A stretch of 64,000 nucleotides of DNA from Mucilaginibacter sp. L3T2-6 (GCF_030519355.1 NZ_JAUMKC010000002.1:124001-188000), one strand, 5' to 3'; positions 1 to 9,205 are shown, numbered from the stretch's first letter. The notes: generated by a model from the sequence alone, not told the origin. A program made the numbers and translations.

Positions 1-1230
1 GCAGGTGGTAATAGCTTTATTAACGTAGTTGTTTAACGAGGTCAGTTTAACGTCTGTGCTTTTTCTGAATACGGCTATGCCTGCCGTGTTGACGATGACA
101 TTGTTGATCACGGTATTCATGGGGATAGTTTCGGAGTTCAGCTTAATGCCGTTTGACACCGTGGTGATTATTGTGTTATTGATAAACCGGAAATCCGGGC
201 CGGGCGTATATCTCGAGTCGGCGAAGATGCCATTATCCCCCGAATTGAGGACGATGTTGTTAAACACCAGGTTATCGCCAAGGCCAAGAACGATTATGCC
301 ATTGCCCGGCGCATTTTTTACCAGGTTGTTGTAGCATTTGCCGCCGGTACCTTCGCCTACCTGTATACCATTGTTCTGTCCGGGGCCAAAAGGAGAAATG
401 CCCGGATATTTAACCGTATTGCCGTAAATCTCGCAGCCCGAAACTGCACTGCCCACCTGTATGCCTTCGCAGCCGGTGGAGTCGGTAAGGTTGTTGTATA
501 TTTTTGCATTTACCACATCACCCGGTAAAACCTTGCCGCAGGAGGCTGAAACGCCATCTGCATAAAAAGAATTGCCCACATAAAAGCCTTCGCCGCCGGT
601 ATTGTGTACGTAGTTATGGTGCAACAGAACGTTTTTCATGGTAAAATGACCGCGCTGTGTGGCTATCTCGCAGGTTGGGTCGGTTTTGGCCATCATACCG
701 GCAAAACCGCTGTTGCGCACCTCTACGTTCTGAATTTCAAAGTCTGAGCTGAGGTCATCCAGGGTCATGCCGATATTGCCGCCATCAACCACAAAACCAT
801 ATTTAATACCTGTAGCACCGTCGCCATTTACTTTAAAATATTGGCAGTTGGATGTTTTAAACGTGTAACCGGCGGTTTTAGCGGCGGTTAATACCACCTG
901 TCCGCCCTTGTTAGTAATGATGATGGGTTTATCGGCTGTGCCTTTAAGATTTTTAAACAGTAGCGCGCCGCGTTTTCCGGCAGGGATACATATAACAGAA
1001 CCCGGCGGTAATTTGGCGCCATCAACCTGCCATTCCGCAGGCTTCACTGTATACGTACAAGCTAAAGTTGGTTTGGTGGTATCCGTTGGGTTAGTGGGTT
1101 GAGTAGCGGATGTCGTATCGCCTGCCGGGTTGCCAATCTCCATCCTCGCGGCTTTTTTGGAACAGGATGTAAATGATAATAGGAGCATGATCAATACCAA
1201 TCCGTTTATCACTTTTTTCCAGTTCATCAT
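1..1230 (-). CDS. Right-handed beta-helix lipoprotein, C-terminus outside window
   Basis: Partial gene: about 410 codons are visible and the frame is still open at the window edge. The N-terminus has a signal peptide and a lipobox (LLSFTSC), so the protein is probably an envelope lipoprotein. A Thr/Pro-rich linker follows. The rest shows repeated short Asn-rich turns (YNNL, FNNIV, NNTI patterns) typical of parallel beta-helix families such as pectate-lyase-like and NosD-like proteins. Substrate is unknown; polysaccharide binding or cleavage is the family expectation only. Two adjacent ATG codons (1230 and 1227) are possible starts. The gene reads away from mce and has about 300 bp of upstream non-coding DNA. 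Confidence 0.8.
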   Translation of the reverse strand, partial: MMNWKKVINGLVLIMLLLSFTSCSKKAARMEIGNPAGDTTSATQPTNPTDTTKPTLACTYTVKPAEWQVDGAKLPPGSVICIPAGKRGALLFKNLKGTADKPIIITNKGGQVVLTAAKTAGYTFKTSNCQYFKVNGDGATGIKYGFVVDGGNIGMTLDDLSSDFEIQNVEVRNSGFAGMMAKTDPTCEIATQRGHFTMKNVLLHHNYVHNTGGEGFYVGNSFYADGVSASCGKVLPGDVVNAKIYNNLTDSTGCEGIQVGSAVSGCEIYGNTVKYPGISPFGPGQNNGIQVGEGTGGKCYNNLVKNAPGNGIIVLGLGDNLVFNNIVLNSGDNGIFADSRYTPGPDFRFINNTIITTVSNGIKLNSETIPMNTVINNVIVNTAGIAVFRKSTDVKLTSLNNYVNKAITTC

Positions 1231-1352
1231 TCTTAAATTGTTGGTCGCGAAAAGCCGCTTTAAACTGTTATACGCTTTTTTTTACGCATTGTTGTCCAAT
1301 ACCTAAAGGAGGCTTAAATAGATTTTTAAATTTCCCGGATCATCGTTTATCG

Positions 1353-1441
1353 CCTGAATCCCGATTTTTTAGGTTTTCAGATCACCTGGGTTAACCCGCT
1401 ACAATCCGTCAATCGTTTAATCCCCGGCATCCTGGTTTAGA
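1353..1441. repeat. Degenerate copy of CTGAACCC inverted-repeat family
   Basis: Begins CTGAATCCCGATTTTTTAGG and ends ATCCTGGTTTAG, so the ends are roughly complementary. It resembles the better preserved copies at 48627-48722 and 54499-54590. Non-coding. The rest of 1231-1546 shows no gene. Confidence 0.5.
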
Positions 1442-1546
1442 TAATAGCGTTAGGGATAGAAGCGGATACCAGCCTGTGGCTAAGGCCTGTGCAGTATGAG
1501 CGGATAGCCCGGCCGCAGGCAACGCCCGTATTTTAATGAAGTAATG

Positions 1547-1885
1547 TTAGCCTTCAGACAGATATCTTTTCCATGCTTTGGCTATTTCTTTAAAATCACT
1601 CGTTGGCAGAGTAAAATCAGGTGTTTTATTAGCTAAATCAGAATAAAATTCAGCATAATCCTGATTAATTTTCACTTCTATTGAGCTTTCAGAGGTAATA
1701 TATCTCTGTTCTTCTCGTCCACTCAAAACATCATATATATCTTAGTATGAGTTATCAACGATGTCCGGCGTAGGGTAATCAGTCATGAATTGATCGGATA
1801 TTGGATTGCCTGACTCAAGCGATTTATGACATTTATCAAATATTGGTTTCAAGTAAAATTTCACGGTATGTTTTCCGATGGCCTT
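1547..1885 (-). pseudogene. Decayed hypothetical reading frame
   Basis: On the minus strand 113 codons stay open from just after the mce stop to a TAA at 1547, interrupted only by one TAA at 1742-1744. The peptide looks natural (for example DVLSGREEQRYITSE and SDFKEIAKAWKRYLSEG), but there is no usable start codon at its beginning. It is best read as the 3' remnant of a gene that lost its start and gained a nonsense mutation. The C-terminal FKEIAKAWKRYL helix recalls small immunity-type proteins, but I do not recognise the family. Confidence 0.45.
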
Positions 1886-2287
1886 TCATACTATCTCCTG
1901 GCACAACTCCACCAGCACCCCATTTGCACTCTTAGGATGCACAAAACAAACCAGCTTATTATCAGCTCCCTTTTTCGGCTCTTCATTTAATAAAACAAAG
2001 CCTTCTGCTTTCAAACGGGCCATTTCGGCATGGATGTCATCCACATCGAAAGCGATATGATGTATGCCTTCTCCCTTTTTTGTGATGAATTTAGCGATCG
2101 GGCTATCCGGGTTGGTGGCTTCGAGTAACTCAATTTTATTAGGACCGTTTTGCAGAAAGGCGGTTTTAACGCCTTCGCTAGCTACTTCTTCAATTTTATA
2201 AATCGCAGTACTAAGCAGTTTCTGGTAAATATTCCCTGCTGCTTCCAGGCTGTTTACCGCTATGCCGATGTGCTCGATCTTATTCAT
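1886..2287 (-). CDS. mce: Methylmalonyl-CoA epimerase
   Basis: A 133-residue glyoxalase/VOC-fold protein that interconverts (R)- and (S)-methylmalonyl-CoA in propionate metabolism. It starts MNKIEHIGIAV, with the first metal-ligand His, and carries the family motifs EGIHHIAFDVDD (second His) and VLVELCQ near the end (Glu ligand). Length is normal for the family. I choose the ATG at 2287. The in-frame TTG at 2293 is part of a near-consensus -7 promoter box (AATATTTG) only 3 nt upstream, so the message may have no leader. It is transcribed divergently from iscS. Confidence 0.9.
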   Translation of the reverse strand: MNKIEHIGIAVNSLEAAGNIYQKLLSTAIYKIEEVASEGVKTAFLQNGPNKIELLEATNPDSPIAKFITKKGEGIHHIAFDVDDIHAEMARLKAEGFVLLNEEPKKGADNKLVCFVHPKSANGVLVELCQEIV

Positions 2288-2363
2288 GTCCAAATATTGT
2301 AAATTAATGCGGTTTGAATTTCAGGTTGGCGTTATTTTGAATGATTTTAAATAAAAGTTTCCC

Positions 2364-2371
2364 TATCTTTG
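2364..2371 (+). promoter_or_regulatory. -7 box TATCTTTG for iscS
   Basis: Exact match to the Bacteroidota -7 element TAnnTTTG, 22 nt before the iscS ATG. No convincing -33 TTTG at the expected distance. Confidence 0.55.
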
Positions 2372-2393
2372 TAGTCGTTAATTTTATTGACTT

Positions 2394-3605
2394 ATGAATC
2401 TTCCGATATATTTAGATAACAACGCCACAACCCCGATGGATCCGCGGGTGCTGGAAGCTATGCTGCCTTATTTCACTTCGAAATTCGGCAACGCTGCAAG
2501 CCGCAATCACGCTTTCGGCTGGGTGGCCGAAGAAGCTGTTGATTATGCACGCGAGCAGGTAGCCAAATTGATTGGCGCAAGCGAAAAAGAAATTATCTTC
2601 ACATCGGGTGCTACTGAATCAGACAACCTGGCTATCAAAGGCGTGTTTGAAATGTACAAAGAGAAAGGTAACCACATCATCACTACGGTTACCGAACATA
2701 AAGCAGTACTTGACGCTTGTAAGCACGTTGAAAAACTTGGCGGTAAGGTTACTTACCTCCCTGTTAAAGAAGACGGACTTATCGACCTGGCAGAACTTGA
2801 AGCTGCTATGACCCCCGAGACCATCCTGGTATCGGTTATGTATGGTAATAACGAGATTGGCGTTATACAGCCCATTAAAGAAATTTCGGCAATTGCCCAC
2901 AAGCACGGCGCATTGTTTATGACGGATGCTGTACAGGCGGTTGGTAAAATACCGGTTGATGTAAACCGCGACGGCATTGATTTGCTGGCGCTGTCGGCGC
3001 ACAAAATATATGGCCCTAAAGGTGTTGGCGCTTTATACGTACGCCGTAAAGGTCCGCGTGTTAAAGTTACTGCCCAGATGGACGGCGGCGGCCACGAGCG
3101 CGGCATGCGTTCAGGTACCTTAAATGTACCAGGTATCGTTGGCTTGGGTAAAGCCTGCGAGTTATGCGCACAGGAAATGGAAAGCGAAGCAAAACGCTTA
3201 TCAGCTTTGCGCGATAAATTACAAGCAGCGTTAACAGTGTTGGAAGAAAGCTATGTAAACGGCAATATTGAACACCGCTTACCGCATGTGGCAAACATTT
3301 CTTTCAAATATGTAGAAGGTGAAGGATTAATGATGGCGATGAAGGATTTGGCGGTATCATCAGGTTCGGCTTGTACTTCGGCCTCTTTGGAGCCATCTTA
3401 CGTGCTGAAGGCTTTAGGTTTGTCTGACGACTTGGCGCATTCTTCTATCCGTTTTGGCTTAGGCCGGTTCACTACCGAAGAGGAAGTAGACTACGCTATA
3501 GAAGTAACCAAAAAGGCAGTAACCCACCTGCGTGAGCTTTCTCCGCTATGGGAAATGTTTAAAGAGGGTATCGACCTGAACTCGATAGAGTGGGCGGAGC
3601 ATTAA
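2394..3605 (+). CDS. iscS: Cysteine desulfurase IscS
   Basis: 403-residue PLP enzyme that takes sulfur from cysteine as a persulfide for Fe-S cluster building. The PLP lysine is K204 in [12 protein letters not shown]; the persulfide cysteine is C327 in [14 protein letters not shown], on the extended loop typical of group I (IscS-type) enzymes. The N-terminus [14 protein letters not shown] is canonical. It is followed by iscU and iscA in the same direction, with 168 bp and 122 bp gaps. No iscR, hscB or fdx is next to it; hscA lies about 42 kb away in this window. Confidence 0.97.
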   Translation: MNLPIYLDNNATTPMDPRVLEAMLPYFTSKFGNAASRNHAFGWVAEEAVDYAREQVAKLIGASEKEIIFTSGATESDNLAIKGVFEMYKEKGNHIITTVTEHKAVLDACKHVEKLGGKVTYLPVKEDGLIDLAELEAAMTPETILVSVMYGNNEIGVIQPIKEISAIAHKHGALFMTDAVQAVGKIPVDVNRDGIDLLALSAHKIYGPKGVGALYVRRKGPRVKVTAQMDGGGHERGMRSGTLNVPGIVGLGKACELCAQEMESEAKRLSALRDKLQAALTVLEESYVNGNIEHRLPHVANISFKYVEGEGLMMAMKDLAVSSGSACTSASLEPSYVLKALGLSDDLAHSSIRFGLGRFTTEEEVDYAIEVTKKAVTHLRELSPLWEMFKEGIDLNSIEWAEH

Positions 3606-3773
3606 TTGATTTCGGAGGCCGGATTTTCGATTTCGGATTTAATGATCCGGAAGAGAAATGAAGAATTAGGATATTAGAAAATAAAAAACGGACAATAATA
3701 ACAACGGGAAATTGGAAATTCGAAAATCAAATAAATCCGGGATCGAAAATCCGAAATCCAAAATTTTAAAAAT
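3606..3773. repeat. Low-complexity inverted-repeat spacer
   Basis: The iscS-iscU gap is built from repeated words such as GATTTCGGATTT near 3624-3641 and their complements near 3732-3762 (ATCGAAAATCCG). The arms could pair across about 90 bp. No ORF or promoter box seen. Confidence 0.45.
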
Positions 3774-4187
3774 ATGGCTTATTCAGATAAAGTAATCGAC
3801 CACTACACCAACCCCCGCAATGTTGGCACTTTGGATAAAAGCAGCGACAAAGTAGGCACAGGTTTGGTTGGTGCACCTGAGTGCGGCGACGTTATGCGCC
3901 TGCAGATACAGGTTGATGACAACAACATGATTACCGATGCCAAATTCAAAACATTTGGCTGTGGCTCGGCAATTGCTTCGTCATCGTTAGCTACAGAATG
4001 GCTTAAAGGCAAAAGCATCGACGATGCCATGAAGATCGACAACATGGACATCGTTGAAGAACTGGCTTTACCGCCGGTAAAAATTCACTGTTCGGTACTG
4101 GCAGAGGATGCTATCAAAGCAGCCATTAATGATTATCGCGTAAAAAACGGCATGGCGCCGATTGAAAGCGAAAAGGTGCATCATTAA
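3774..4187 (+). CDS. iscU: Fe-S cluster scaffold IscU
   Basis: 137 residues. All canonical scaffold ligands sit at the standard positions: C37, D39 (PECGDV), C63 (FGCGSAIA), H105 and C106 (KIHCSVL). The surface loop just before H105 reads LPPVKIHC, resembling the LPPVK site that HscA recognises. It accepts sulfur from IscS and passes 2Fe-2S clusters to carriers such as the neighbouring IscA. Middle gene of the iscSUA cluster. Confidence 0.97.
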   Translation: MAYSDKVIDHYTNPRNVGTLDKSSDKVGTGLVGAPECGDVMRLQIQVDDNNMITDAKFKTFGCGSAIASSSLATEWLKGKSIDDAMKIDNMDIVEELALPPVKIHCSVLAEDAIKAAINDYRVKNGMAPIESEKVHH

Positions 4188-4309
4188 TTGATGGTGAATA
4201 GAGATTAGTTGATCAGAGGATAGTTAAGCAGACGTTAGCCGGGTGCTGTTAGTCTCCATTTAACTAATCACCAATCAACCTATCGACTAATCACCTAATT
4301 GACTAACAC
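4188..4309. repeat. Word-repeat spacer between iscU and iscA
   Basis: Contains GATTAGTTGATC on one side and several copies of AACTAATCACC / CTAATCACC on the other, giving an imperfect inverted repeat. No coding signal. Confidence 0.4.
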
Positions 4310-4636
4310 ATGGTAACTATAACAGATAAGGCAAAAGGCAAAATAGACCACCTGATGCAGGATGCAGGGCTTGACGAGAGCTACTTTCTGCGCGTGTCTG
4401 TGCAGGGCGGCGGATGTTCGGGCTTGTCGTATAACCTTGATTTTGATAACGAGATAAAAAAGGGCGACCAGTTTTTTGAAGACCGCGGTATTAAGATTGC
4501 CCTTGATATGAAATCGTTCCTTTACCTGGCCGGCACCGAGCTTGATTTCTCGGACGGGCTGAATGGTAAGGGATTTAACTTCCATAACCCCAACGCAAGC
4601 AGGACTTGCGGCTGCGGGGAAAGTTTTTCAGTATAA
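4310..4636 (+). CDS. iscA: Iron-sulfur cluster carrier, IscA/ErpA family
   Basis: 108 residues with the three conserved A-type carrier cysteines: C36 in GGGCSGLSY and C100/C102 in the C-terminal RTCGCGESFSV. It receives clusters assembled on IscU and delivers them to apoproteins. It closes the iscSUA cluster and is followed by a clear Rho-independent terminator. ErpA and SufA share the same motif, so the exact subfamily name is inferred from context. Confidence 0.92.
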   Translation: MVTITDKAKGKIDHLMQDAGLDESYFLRVSVQGGGCSGLSYNLDFDNEIKKGDQFFEDRGIKIALDMKSFLYLAGTELDFSDGLNGKGFNFHNPNASRTCGCGESFSV

Positions 4637-4688
4637 TTTTAGGCGGATTTAACCGACTGGTGGATGACTTCACCGATTGATATAAGAG

Positions 4689-4715
4689 CCGGCTTAAGTT
4701 AAGCCGGTTTTTTTT
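4689..4715 (+). terminator. Terminator of the iscSUA cluster
   Basis: CCGGCTTAA pairs with TTAAGCCGG and is followed by eight T residues. It lies 53 nt after the iscA stop. Confidence 0.85.
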
Positions 4716-4754
4716 GTATGCTACTGCTGCTCCTGCCTGCCACCGTCGCCGCCT

Positions 4755-4776
4755 GTGGCTGTGTCTCCACAGCCAC
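4755..4776. repeat. REP hairpin, copy 1
   Basis: Perfect 9-bp stem GTGGCTGTG with loop TCTC. It is identical to the copy at 5467-5488 and lies on the 3' side of the REP transposase pseudogene. Confidence 0.8.
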
Positions 4777-4801
4777 TTCCCTGAATATCATGGGTCCCCA
4801 T

Positions 4802-5329
4802 TTACCACCCAAACGCTTCTATGTAATGTGTTAACCAATCAAACTTCTTATCACTAAGTTCATAAAAAGAACATGAGGAGTAATAATATTCATTAGGATC
4901 TTTTACTAAATTCCAGTGATCTTGCAATGGATTATAATGGGTATAATCCAGTTTTCGTTCCAGTATCTTTCAGTTGAACAAATACGTTGATTGTGCCTTC
5001 TTTTGCCAAAACTGGTAGTCCCTGGTATCATCGTCTGCCTTGAAACGATTTAACAACGGGCTATCCATTTTTTTTAGTTCCGATAAAAACTTGTGCCCGG
5101 TAAATTTCATAAAGCTGGCTTGAGGCATTTCCTTACCGTTCTTTTCTATCGCTTCCCAGATTATATGGATATGATTTGGCATGATAACGAAACCGTAAAC
5201 TTTGAGTTTCTTCTTTTCAACAAGATAGATAAGGCTATCCAGCACAATGTGTTTGAATTTATCGCTTTCTAATAGCGGAGCCCAATGCAATATGGCTACG
5301 GTATAGAAATAGATGGTATTTAATTCCAT
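4802..5329 (-). pseudogene. REP-associated tyrosine transposase (RAYT), nonsense mutation
   Basis: TnpA_REP/Y1-transposase family. The reading frame starts MELNTIYFYTVAILHW and has the HUH motif in VIMPNHIHIIW. A TGA at 4970-4972 interrupts it, yet the same frame continues open for 55 codons to TAA at 4802. That tail holds the family motif DYTHYNP, with the expected catalytic tyrosine, and a typical C-terminus (YYYSSCSFYE, THYIEAFGW). Reverting TGA to CGA would restore a family-like protein of about 175 residues. The truncated product would lack the tyrosine, so the enzyme is probably dead. REP hairpins flank it on both sides. An upstream ATG at 5407 is open, but the residues before MELNTIYFY do not look like family sequence. 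Confidence 0.88.
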
Positions 5330-5428
5330 AGTTAAATATAGTAGAATCACCGGATACCATTGGCATCGGGTTGAATGCGGAGCTTGAGATAGCTTTACTG
5401 GAATCATCGTACACCACTAAGGCTGTCA

Positions 5429-5446
5429 GGCTGTGGAGACACAGCC
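5429..5446. repeat. REP hairpin, copy 2 (opposite orientation)
   Basis: Stem GGCTGTG with loop GAGA, i.e. the inverse orientation of copies 1 and 3. Lies 20 bp from copy 3, so the two form a head-to-head BIME-like pair. Confidence 0.8.
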
Positions 5447-5466
5447 AACGGTAAACACTAAAATCA

Positions 5467-5488
5467 GTGGCTGTGTCTCCACAGCCAC
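5467..5488. repeat. REP hairpin, copy 3
   Basis: Stem GTGGCTGTG, loop TCTC, identical to copy 1. The remaining 5489-5663 stretch before fadD shows no supported gene. Confidence 0.8.
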
Positions 5489-5663
5489 CATTTAGCCTGA
5501 TCCTCACACCATCCCATTCCCAGTGCGGCATTACCTCCGGAACATCCTGCTGCACATCCCAGTGCTCATCAACTTGACAATACCGATAAATCTTAAAATC
5601 ATTTAATCTCATCAAAATCGGTGTAATCACGTTCTAATCGGCGAAATCATTCAATAATTCTTA

Positions 5664-5671
5664 TATTTTTG
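5664..5671 (+). promoter_or_regulatory. -7 box TATTTTTG for the acyl-CoA synthetase gene
   Basis: Matches TAnnTTTG, 24 nt before the ATG. Confidence 0.5.
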
Positions 5672-5695
5672 TTAGCATTATAAACTAACCCCTTA

Positions 5696-7609
5696 ATGAA
5701 TATTTCAAAAGAGCTGTCGACGGTACCGAGCTTTATTCGCAATATTGTTAAAAATATCCACCCGGATACACACACCTTTATGACTCATAAAGTGGGCGAT
5801 AACTGGGTGGCGATCAGCTACGCACAGGCACTTGAAAAAATCGACGCGATATCAGCCTGGTTTTTGTCGATCGGTATACAAAAAGGCGACAGGCTGGCAT
5901 TGATCATCGAGAACGGGCCTGACTATGTTTATTACGACCAGGCGCTGCAGCAGATCGGCGCGGTAAATACCTCAATCTACCCCACGTTGTCAGAAACAGA
6001 GATTGAATACATTCTGAATGACTCAGGTGCAAGGACGATCCTGGTTGGAAATCCATTCCTGCTAAGAAAGATCGTCAGGGTCGCTAATAACTGCCCGGCC
6101 TTAATGCGTGTTATTCCTGCGTTTGAAGATTTTGAGAAATCATTGGGTAAAGCCAGCCTGAATGCCGGAGTGATTGGATTTGAGGAGGTGATTGAAGAAG
6201 GGCTGAGACTGGTTGACAGCTATGCCTCAAAAATTAACGGCTGCCGCGAAGCTATCCTGCCATCCGACTTGTCTTGCCTGATTTATACTTCCGGCACTAC
6301 CGGTACGCCAAAAGGTGTCATGCTAACGCACCATAATCTTTGCGAGAACGTAAGGGTAAGCCTGATACAGATCCCGGTGATCGAAAAAGACGAGGTGTTT
6401 TTATCCTTTCTGCCCCTGTCTCATGTGTTTGAGCGCACGGCTACCTATCATATTTGCCTTGCGGCAGGCTGCCAGATATCCTTTGCCCAAAGCCTTGACC
6501 TGCTGGCAAAAAATATGGGGGAGGTGAGGCCAACCGTGATGAACTGTGTTCCCCGCCTGCTGGAGCGCATACACGACCGCGCCATGAAGAACGGCACCGC
6601 GGATGGTGGCATGAAAGCCAAGATATTTTTATGGGCGCTGAAGGTTGGGCGTGAGTACCGCGTGATTAAAGAATCAGGCAAAGCACCAGGCTTTATCCTT
6701 AGCCAAAAGCAAAAGCTGGCAGATAAGCTGGTATTCAGCAAAATAAAGGAAAGAACAGGCGGCAGGCTTAAATTTATGATATCGGGCGGCGGCGCGCTGC
6801 CCAAAAATATAGGAGAGTTTTTTGGCGACCTGGGTATAAAAATATTGGAAGGTTTCGGACTGACGGAGACCTCGCCCGTAATGACCGTTACTGAAAACGA
6901 CAGGCAGGTGTACGGCACCACCGGTCGCGTTATACCGGGCATCGAAATTGGTATACAGAATGTAGATACCAAAGAAATTTACACCATTCAAACCCACGAA
7001 AGTTTTAGGCCTGAATATCAATCAGAAGAGGGTGAGATAATTGTACGCGGCCATTGTGTAATGAAAGGCTACTGGAACAAACCGGAAGAGACCGCTGCTG
7101 TTATTGATGAAGATAACTGGTTACACACCGGCGACATCGGCCGCTTTTTCAAAGGCAACCTGCAGATAACCGACAGGCTTAAAAATATGCTGGTGAATGC
7201 TTACGGTAAAAACATTTACCCAACGCCGGTTGAAAATACCTACCTGAAAAGCCCCAAAATAGAGCAGATATTTTTGATAGGGGATAAGCGCGAATACATC
7301 ACCGCTATCATAGTCCCCTCGAAAGAAACCTTGCAGGAGGAATTTAAGCTGGATAATGAATTTTTTGAAAAGCCGGATGTATTTATTGCAGATAAAAATA
7401 TTATCGATTGGATAGGTCAGGACATAAAAAAATACTCAAACGAACTGGCAAAATTCGAGCGCATCAAAAATTTCATCGTAAAACGCAAACCATTTAGCAT
7501 TGAAGACGGCGAAATAACCCCGACCATGAAGGCTAAACGCAAGGTGATCGAAAAAAAATATGCGAAGCAGATCGACGAGTTGTATTTGCAGGAAACCGAA
7601 GCGGATTAA
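5696..7609 (+). CDS. fadD: Long-chain fatty-acid-CoA ligase
   Basis: 637-residue AMP-forming acyl-CoA synthetase that activates fatty acids with ATP and CoA. The AMP-binding signature LIYTSGTTGTPKGVML covers residues 195-210. Further motifs are GFGLTETSP, HTGDIGRF and DRLKNMLVNAYGKNIYP, the last being the hinge to the C-terminal lid. The length and the PVENTYLKSP segment are typical of the FACL group found in Bacteroidota. It has its own -7 box and is followed by a spacer of paired words, so it is probably transcribed alone. Confidence 0.93.
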   Translation: MNISKELSTVPSFIRNIVKNIHPDTHTFMTHKVGDNWVAISYAQALEKIDAISAWFLSIGIQKGDRLALIIENGPDYVYYDQALQQIGAVNTSIYPTLSETEIEYILNDSGARTILVGNPFLLRKIVRVANNCPALMRVIPAFEDFEKSLGKASLNAGVIGFEEVIEEGLRLVDSYASKINGCREAILPSDLSCLIYTSGTTGTPKGVMLTHHNLCENVRVSLIQIPVIEKDEVFLSFLPLSHVFERTATYHICLAAGCQISFAQSLDLLAKNMGEVRPTVMNCVPRLLERIHDRAMKNGTADGGMKAKIFLWALKVGREYRVIKESGKAPGFILSQKQKLADKLVFSKIKERTGGRLKFMISGGGALPKNIGEFFGDLGIKILEGFGLTETSPVMTVTENDRQVYGTTGRVIPGIEIGIQNVDTKEIYTIQTHESFRPEYQSEEGEIIVRGHCVMKGYWNKPEETAAVIDEDNWLHTGDIGRFFKGNLQITDRLKNMLVNAYGKNIYPTPVENTYLKSPKIEQIFLIGDKREYITAIIVPSKETLQEEFKLDNEFFEKPDVFIADKNIIDWIGQDIKKYSNELAKFERIKNFIVKRKPFSIEDGEITPTMKAKRKVIEKKYAKQIDELYLQETEAD

Positions 7610-7716
7610 CGTGTTAATTTGAAGATGCAGCGATTTGAAAATTTGAAGGTTGTTATGCAATTCATTAACTGATATTTACCATCATTTCCAAATTATCACA
7701 TCTTCAAATCAAAATT
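7610..7716. repeat. Word-repeat spacer
   Basis: Contains AATTTGAAGATG near 7617 and the complement CATCTTCAAAT near 7699, plus further TTTGAA words between. Same style as the spacers at 3606 and 4188. Confidence 0.4.
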
Positions 7717-8442
7717 GTGTTACACCAAATTTTTAAAGTAAGTCAATATCCCGGTTTATTGGAAAATGAACCCAATTCATTTTTCGATAAACTGCTTAAC
7801 CTTCTCAAAACCTACGGCATACTTTTCCTTGCCCTGATAGCCATATCGCCAACCATACTGATGGTGGATTACTTTGTGGTGCATGTGCTGCATTATAAAA
7901 CTATATCCGGGGCTCAAAAACATGGCATGAGCCAGTTTTTACATAAAATGGGCTATTGGAAGGCGCTGGTTTATATCTGCCTTATCGGGCCGCTAATCGA
8001 AGAAACTGTTTTCAGGCTGCCGCTATCTTTAAAGAAAAAACACATTGCACTGGGCTTTGCAGCTGCGGCATTTTTATTTTCCAGCTTTTTTCTGAAGGAC
8101 ATAAAATCACCTTTGCTAAACTTGTCTGCGCGGCTTTTGCTCGGCGGACTGGTGTATGTAATCTGCTTTTTCACAGCGCCGAAAGGTTTATCGGTCGTCG
8201 GCCACCGCTTCCGTAAACATCTTATTGTGTTGTCGATGCTTTTGTTCGGTCTGATGCATATCGGCAACTATAATCCGGTACAGTGGCCGGTAATTTGGAT
8301 TTACCCGGCATACGTGCTGCCGCAGATCTTGATGGGATGGGCGATAACTTATGTCCGTTTCAGGGATGGTTTCTGGTGGGGCTTTGCATTGCACTGCATG
8401 ATCAACTCCGTATCGATGGCGCTATCATTCGGACATATTTAG
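7717..8442 (+). CDS. CPBP family intramembrane metalloprotease
   Basis: 241 residues with several hydrophobic helices. The three CPBP/Abi motifs are present: EETVFR (residues 95-100), FGLMH (around 174) and the HxxxN motif HCMIN near the end. The family includes Rce1-like prenyl-protein proteases and many bacterial members of unknown substrate. The track start is GTG; no in-frame ATG lies before the first helix except late ones, so GTG is accepted. It converges on the HAD gene with only 24 bp between stops. Confidence 0.85.
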   Translation: MLHQIFKVSQYPGLLENEPNSFFDKLLNLLKTYGILFLALIAISPTILMVDYFVVHVLHYKTISGAQKHGMSQFLHKMGYWKALVYICLIGPLIEETVFRLPLSLKKKHIALGFAAAAFLFSSFFLKDIKSPLLNLSARLLLGGLVYVICFFTAPKGLSVVGHRFRKHLIVLSMLLFGLMHIGNYNPVQWPVIWIYPAYVLPQILMGWAITYVRFRDGFWWGFALHCMINSVSMALSFGHI

Positions 8443-8466
8443 CTTCCGCGAACAGTTGGATTACTC

Positions 8467-9150
8467 TTACAAAAAATCAAGTATATCCCTGATATTGGTT
8501 ACGCTTCTGAACTTTTCATCTTCGATAGTGTGCTCGATATGCTCATGTGCCCAGGTAATATGATAAGGGATGTGCGTGCCATGTCCGCCCACATTCAGGA
8601 TAGGCAAAATATCGCTTTTTAAAGAGTTGCCCACCATCATCAGCTCTTCGGGTTGAATATCCAGGTGACGGATCAGCTTGATGTAATTCGCGTCGTCCTT
8701 TTCCGACATGATTTCGATATGGTGAAAATAGTGGCTGAGGCCTGATTTTTTTAATTTTCTTTCCTGGTCAAGCAGGTCGCCTTTTGTGGCAACCACCAGG
8801 CGGTATTTTGGCTTTAGTGCAATAAGCACTTCCTCGACGCCGTCAAGCAGTTCAATGGGTTCGTTCAGCATTTTTTTGCCCAGGTCGATAATGCGTTCAA
8901 CTATTTCGGTGCTTATCCGATGATTGGTGATGCGCATGGCTGTTTCGATCATCGAAAGCACGAACCCCTTGATACCATAACCATAAAGGCTAAGATTACC
9001 TATCTCTGTTTTCAGTAACTCCTGCTCCAGTTCGTGCTGCGACGCATACCCGCGTAGCAATTCATAAAACTGTTCTTCGGTGTGCCTGTAATAAGGTTCA
9101 TTAACCCATAGTGTATCATCGGCATCAAAGGCAATTACTTTTAAATTCAT
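8467..9150 (-). CDS. HAD family hydrolase
   Basis: 227 residues. Motif I is FDADDTLW (nucleophile D9, general acid D11), motif II is VVATKGD, a lysine follows in RKLKKSGLS, and motif IV is MVGNSLKSDILP. An alpha-helical cap lies between motifs I and II. Probably a small-molecule phosphatase; substrate unknown. The promoter -7 box ends 5 nt before the ATG, so the mRNA is likely leaderless. Confidence 0.88.
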   Translation of the reverse strand: MNLKVIAFDADDTLWVNEPYYRHTEEQFYELLRGYASQHELEQELLKTEIGNLSLYGYGIKGFVLSMIETAMRITNHRISTEIVERIIDLGKKMLNEPIELLDGVEEVLIALKPKYRLVVATKGDLLDQERKLKKSGLSHYFHHIEIMSEKDDANYIKLIRHLDIQPEELMMVGNSLKSDILPILNVGGHGTHIPYHITWAHEHIEHTIEDEKFRSVTNIRDILDFL

Positions 9151-9155
9151 ACCGG

Positions 9156-9163
9156 CAAAGATA
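9156..9163 (-). promoter_or_regulatory. -7 box TATCTTTG, 5 nt before the HAD gene start
   Basis: Minus-strand match to TAnnTTTG with spacer CCGGT before the ATG. Confidence 0.6.
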
Positions 9164-9205
9164 GGTAATTAGCGATTGCTGGAAGTGGCTGAGTGCGGTA
9201 TAGCG

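Noticed and set aside
29..1102. Plus-strand frames inside the beta-helix gene
   Set aside because: They are antisense shadows of a long minus-strand coding frame that runs off the window edge.
1886..1888. Readthrough fusion of mce with the following frame
   Set aside because: The mce protein ends at the normal family length; the shared frame after the stop looks coincidental.
5259..5630. Minus-strand frame of 123 codons crossing two REP hairpins
   Set aside because: It begins with a natural-looking stretch (DEHWDVQQDVPEVMPHWEW) but passes through both REP copies and then overlaps the transposase in another frame. Could be the stub of a gene hit by the REP insertion, but not supportable.
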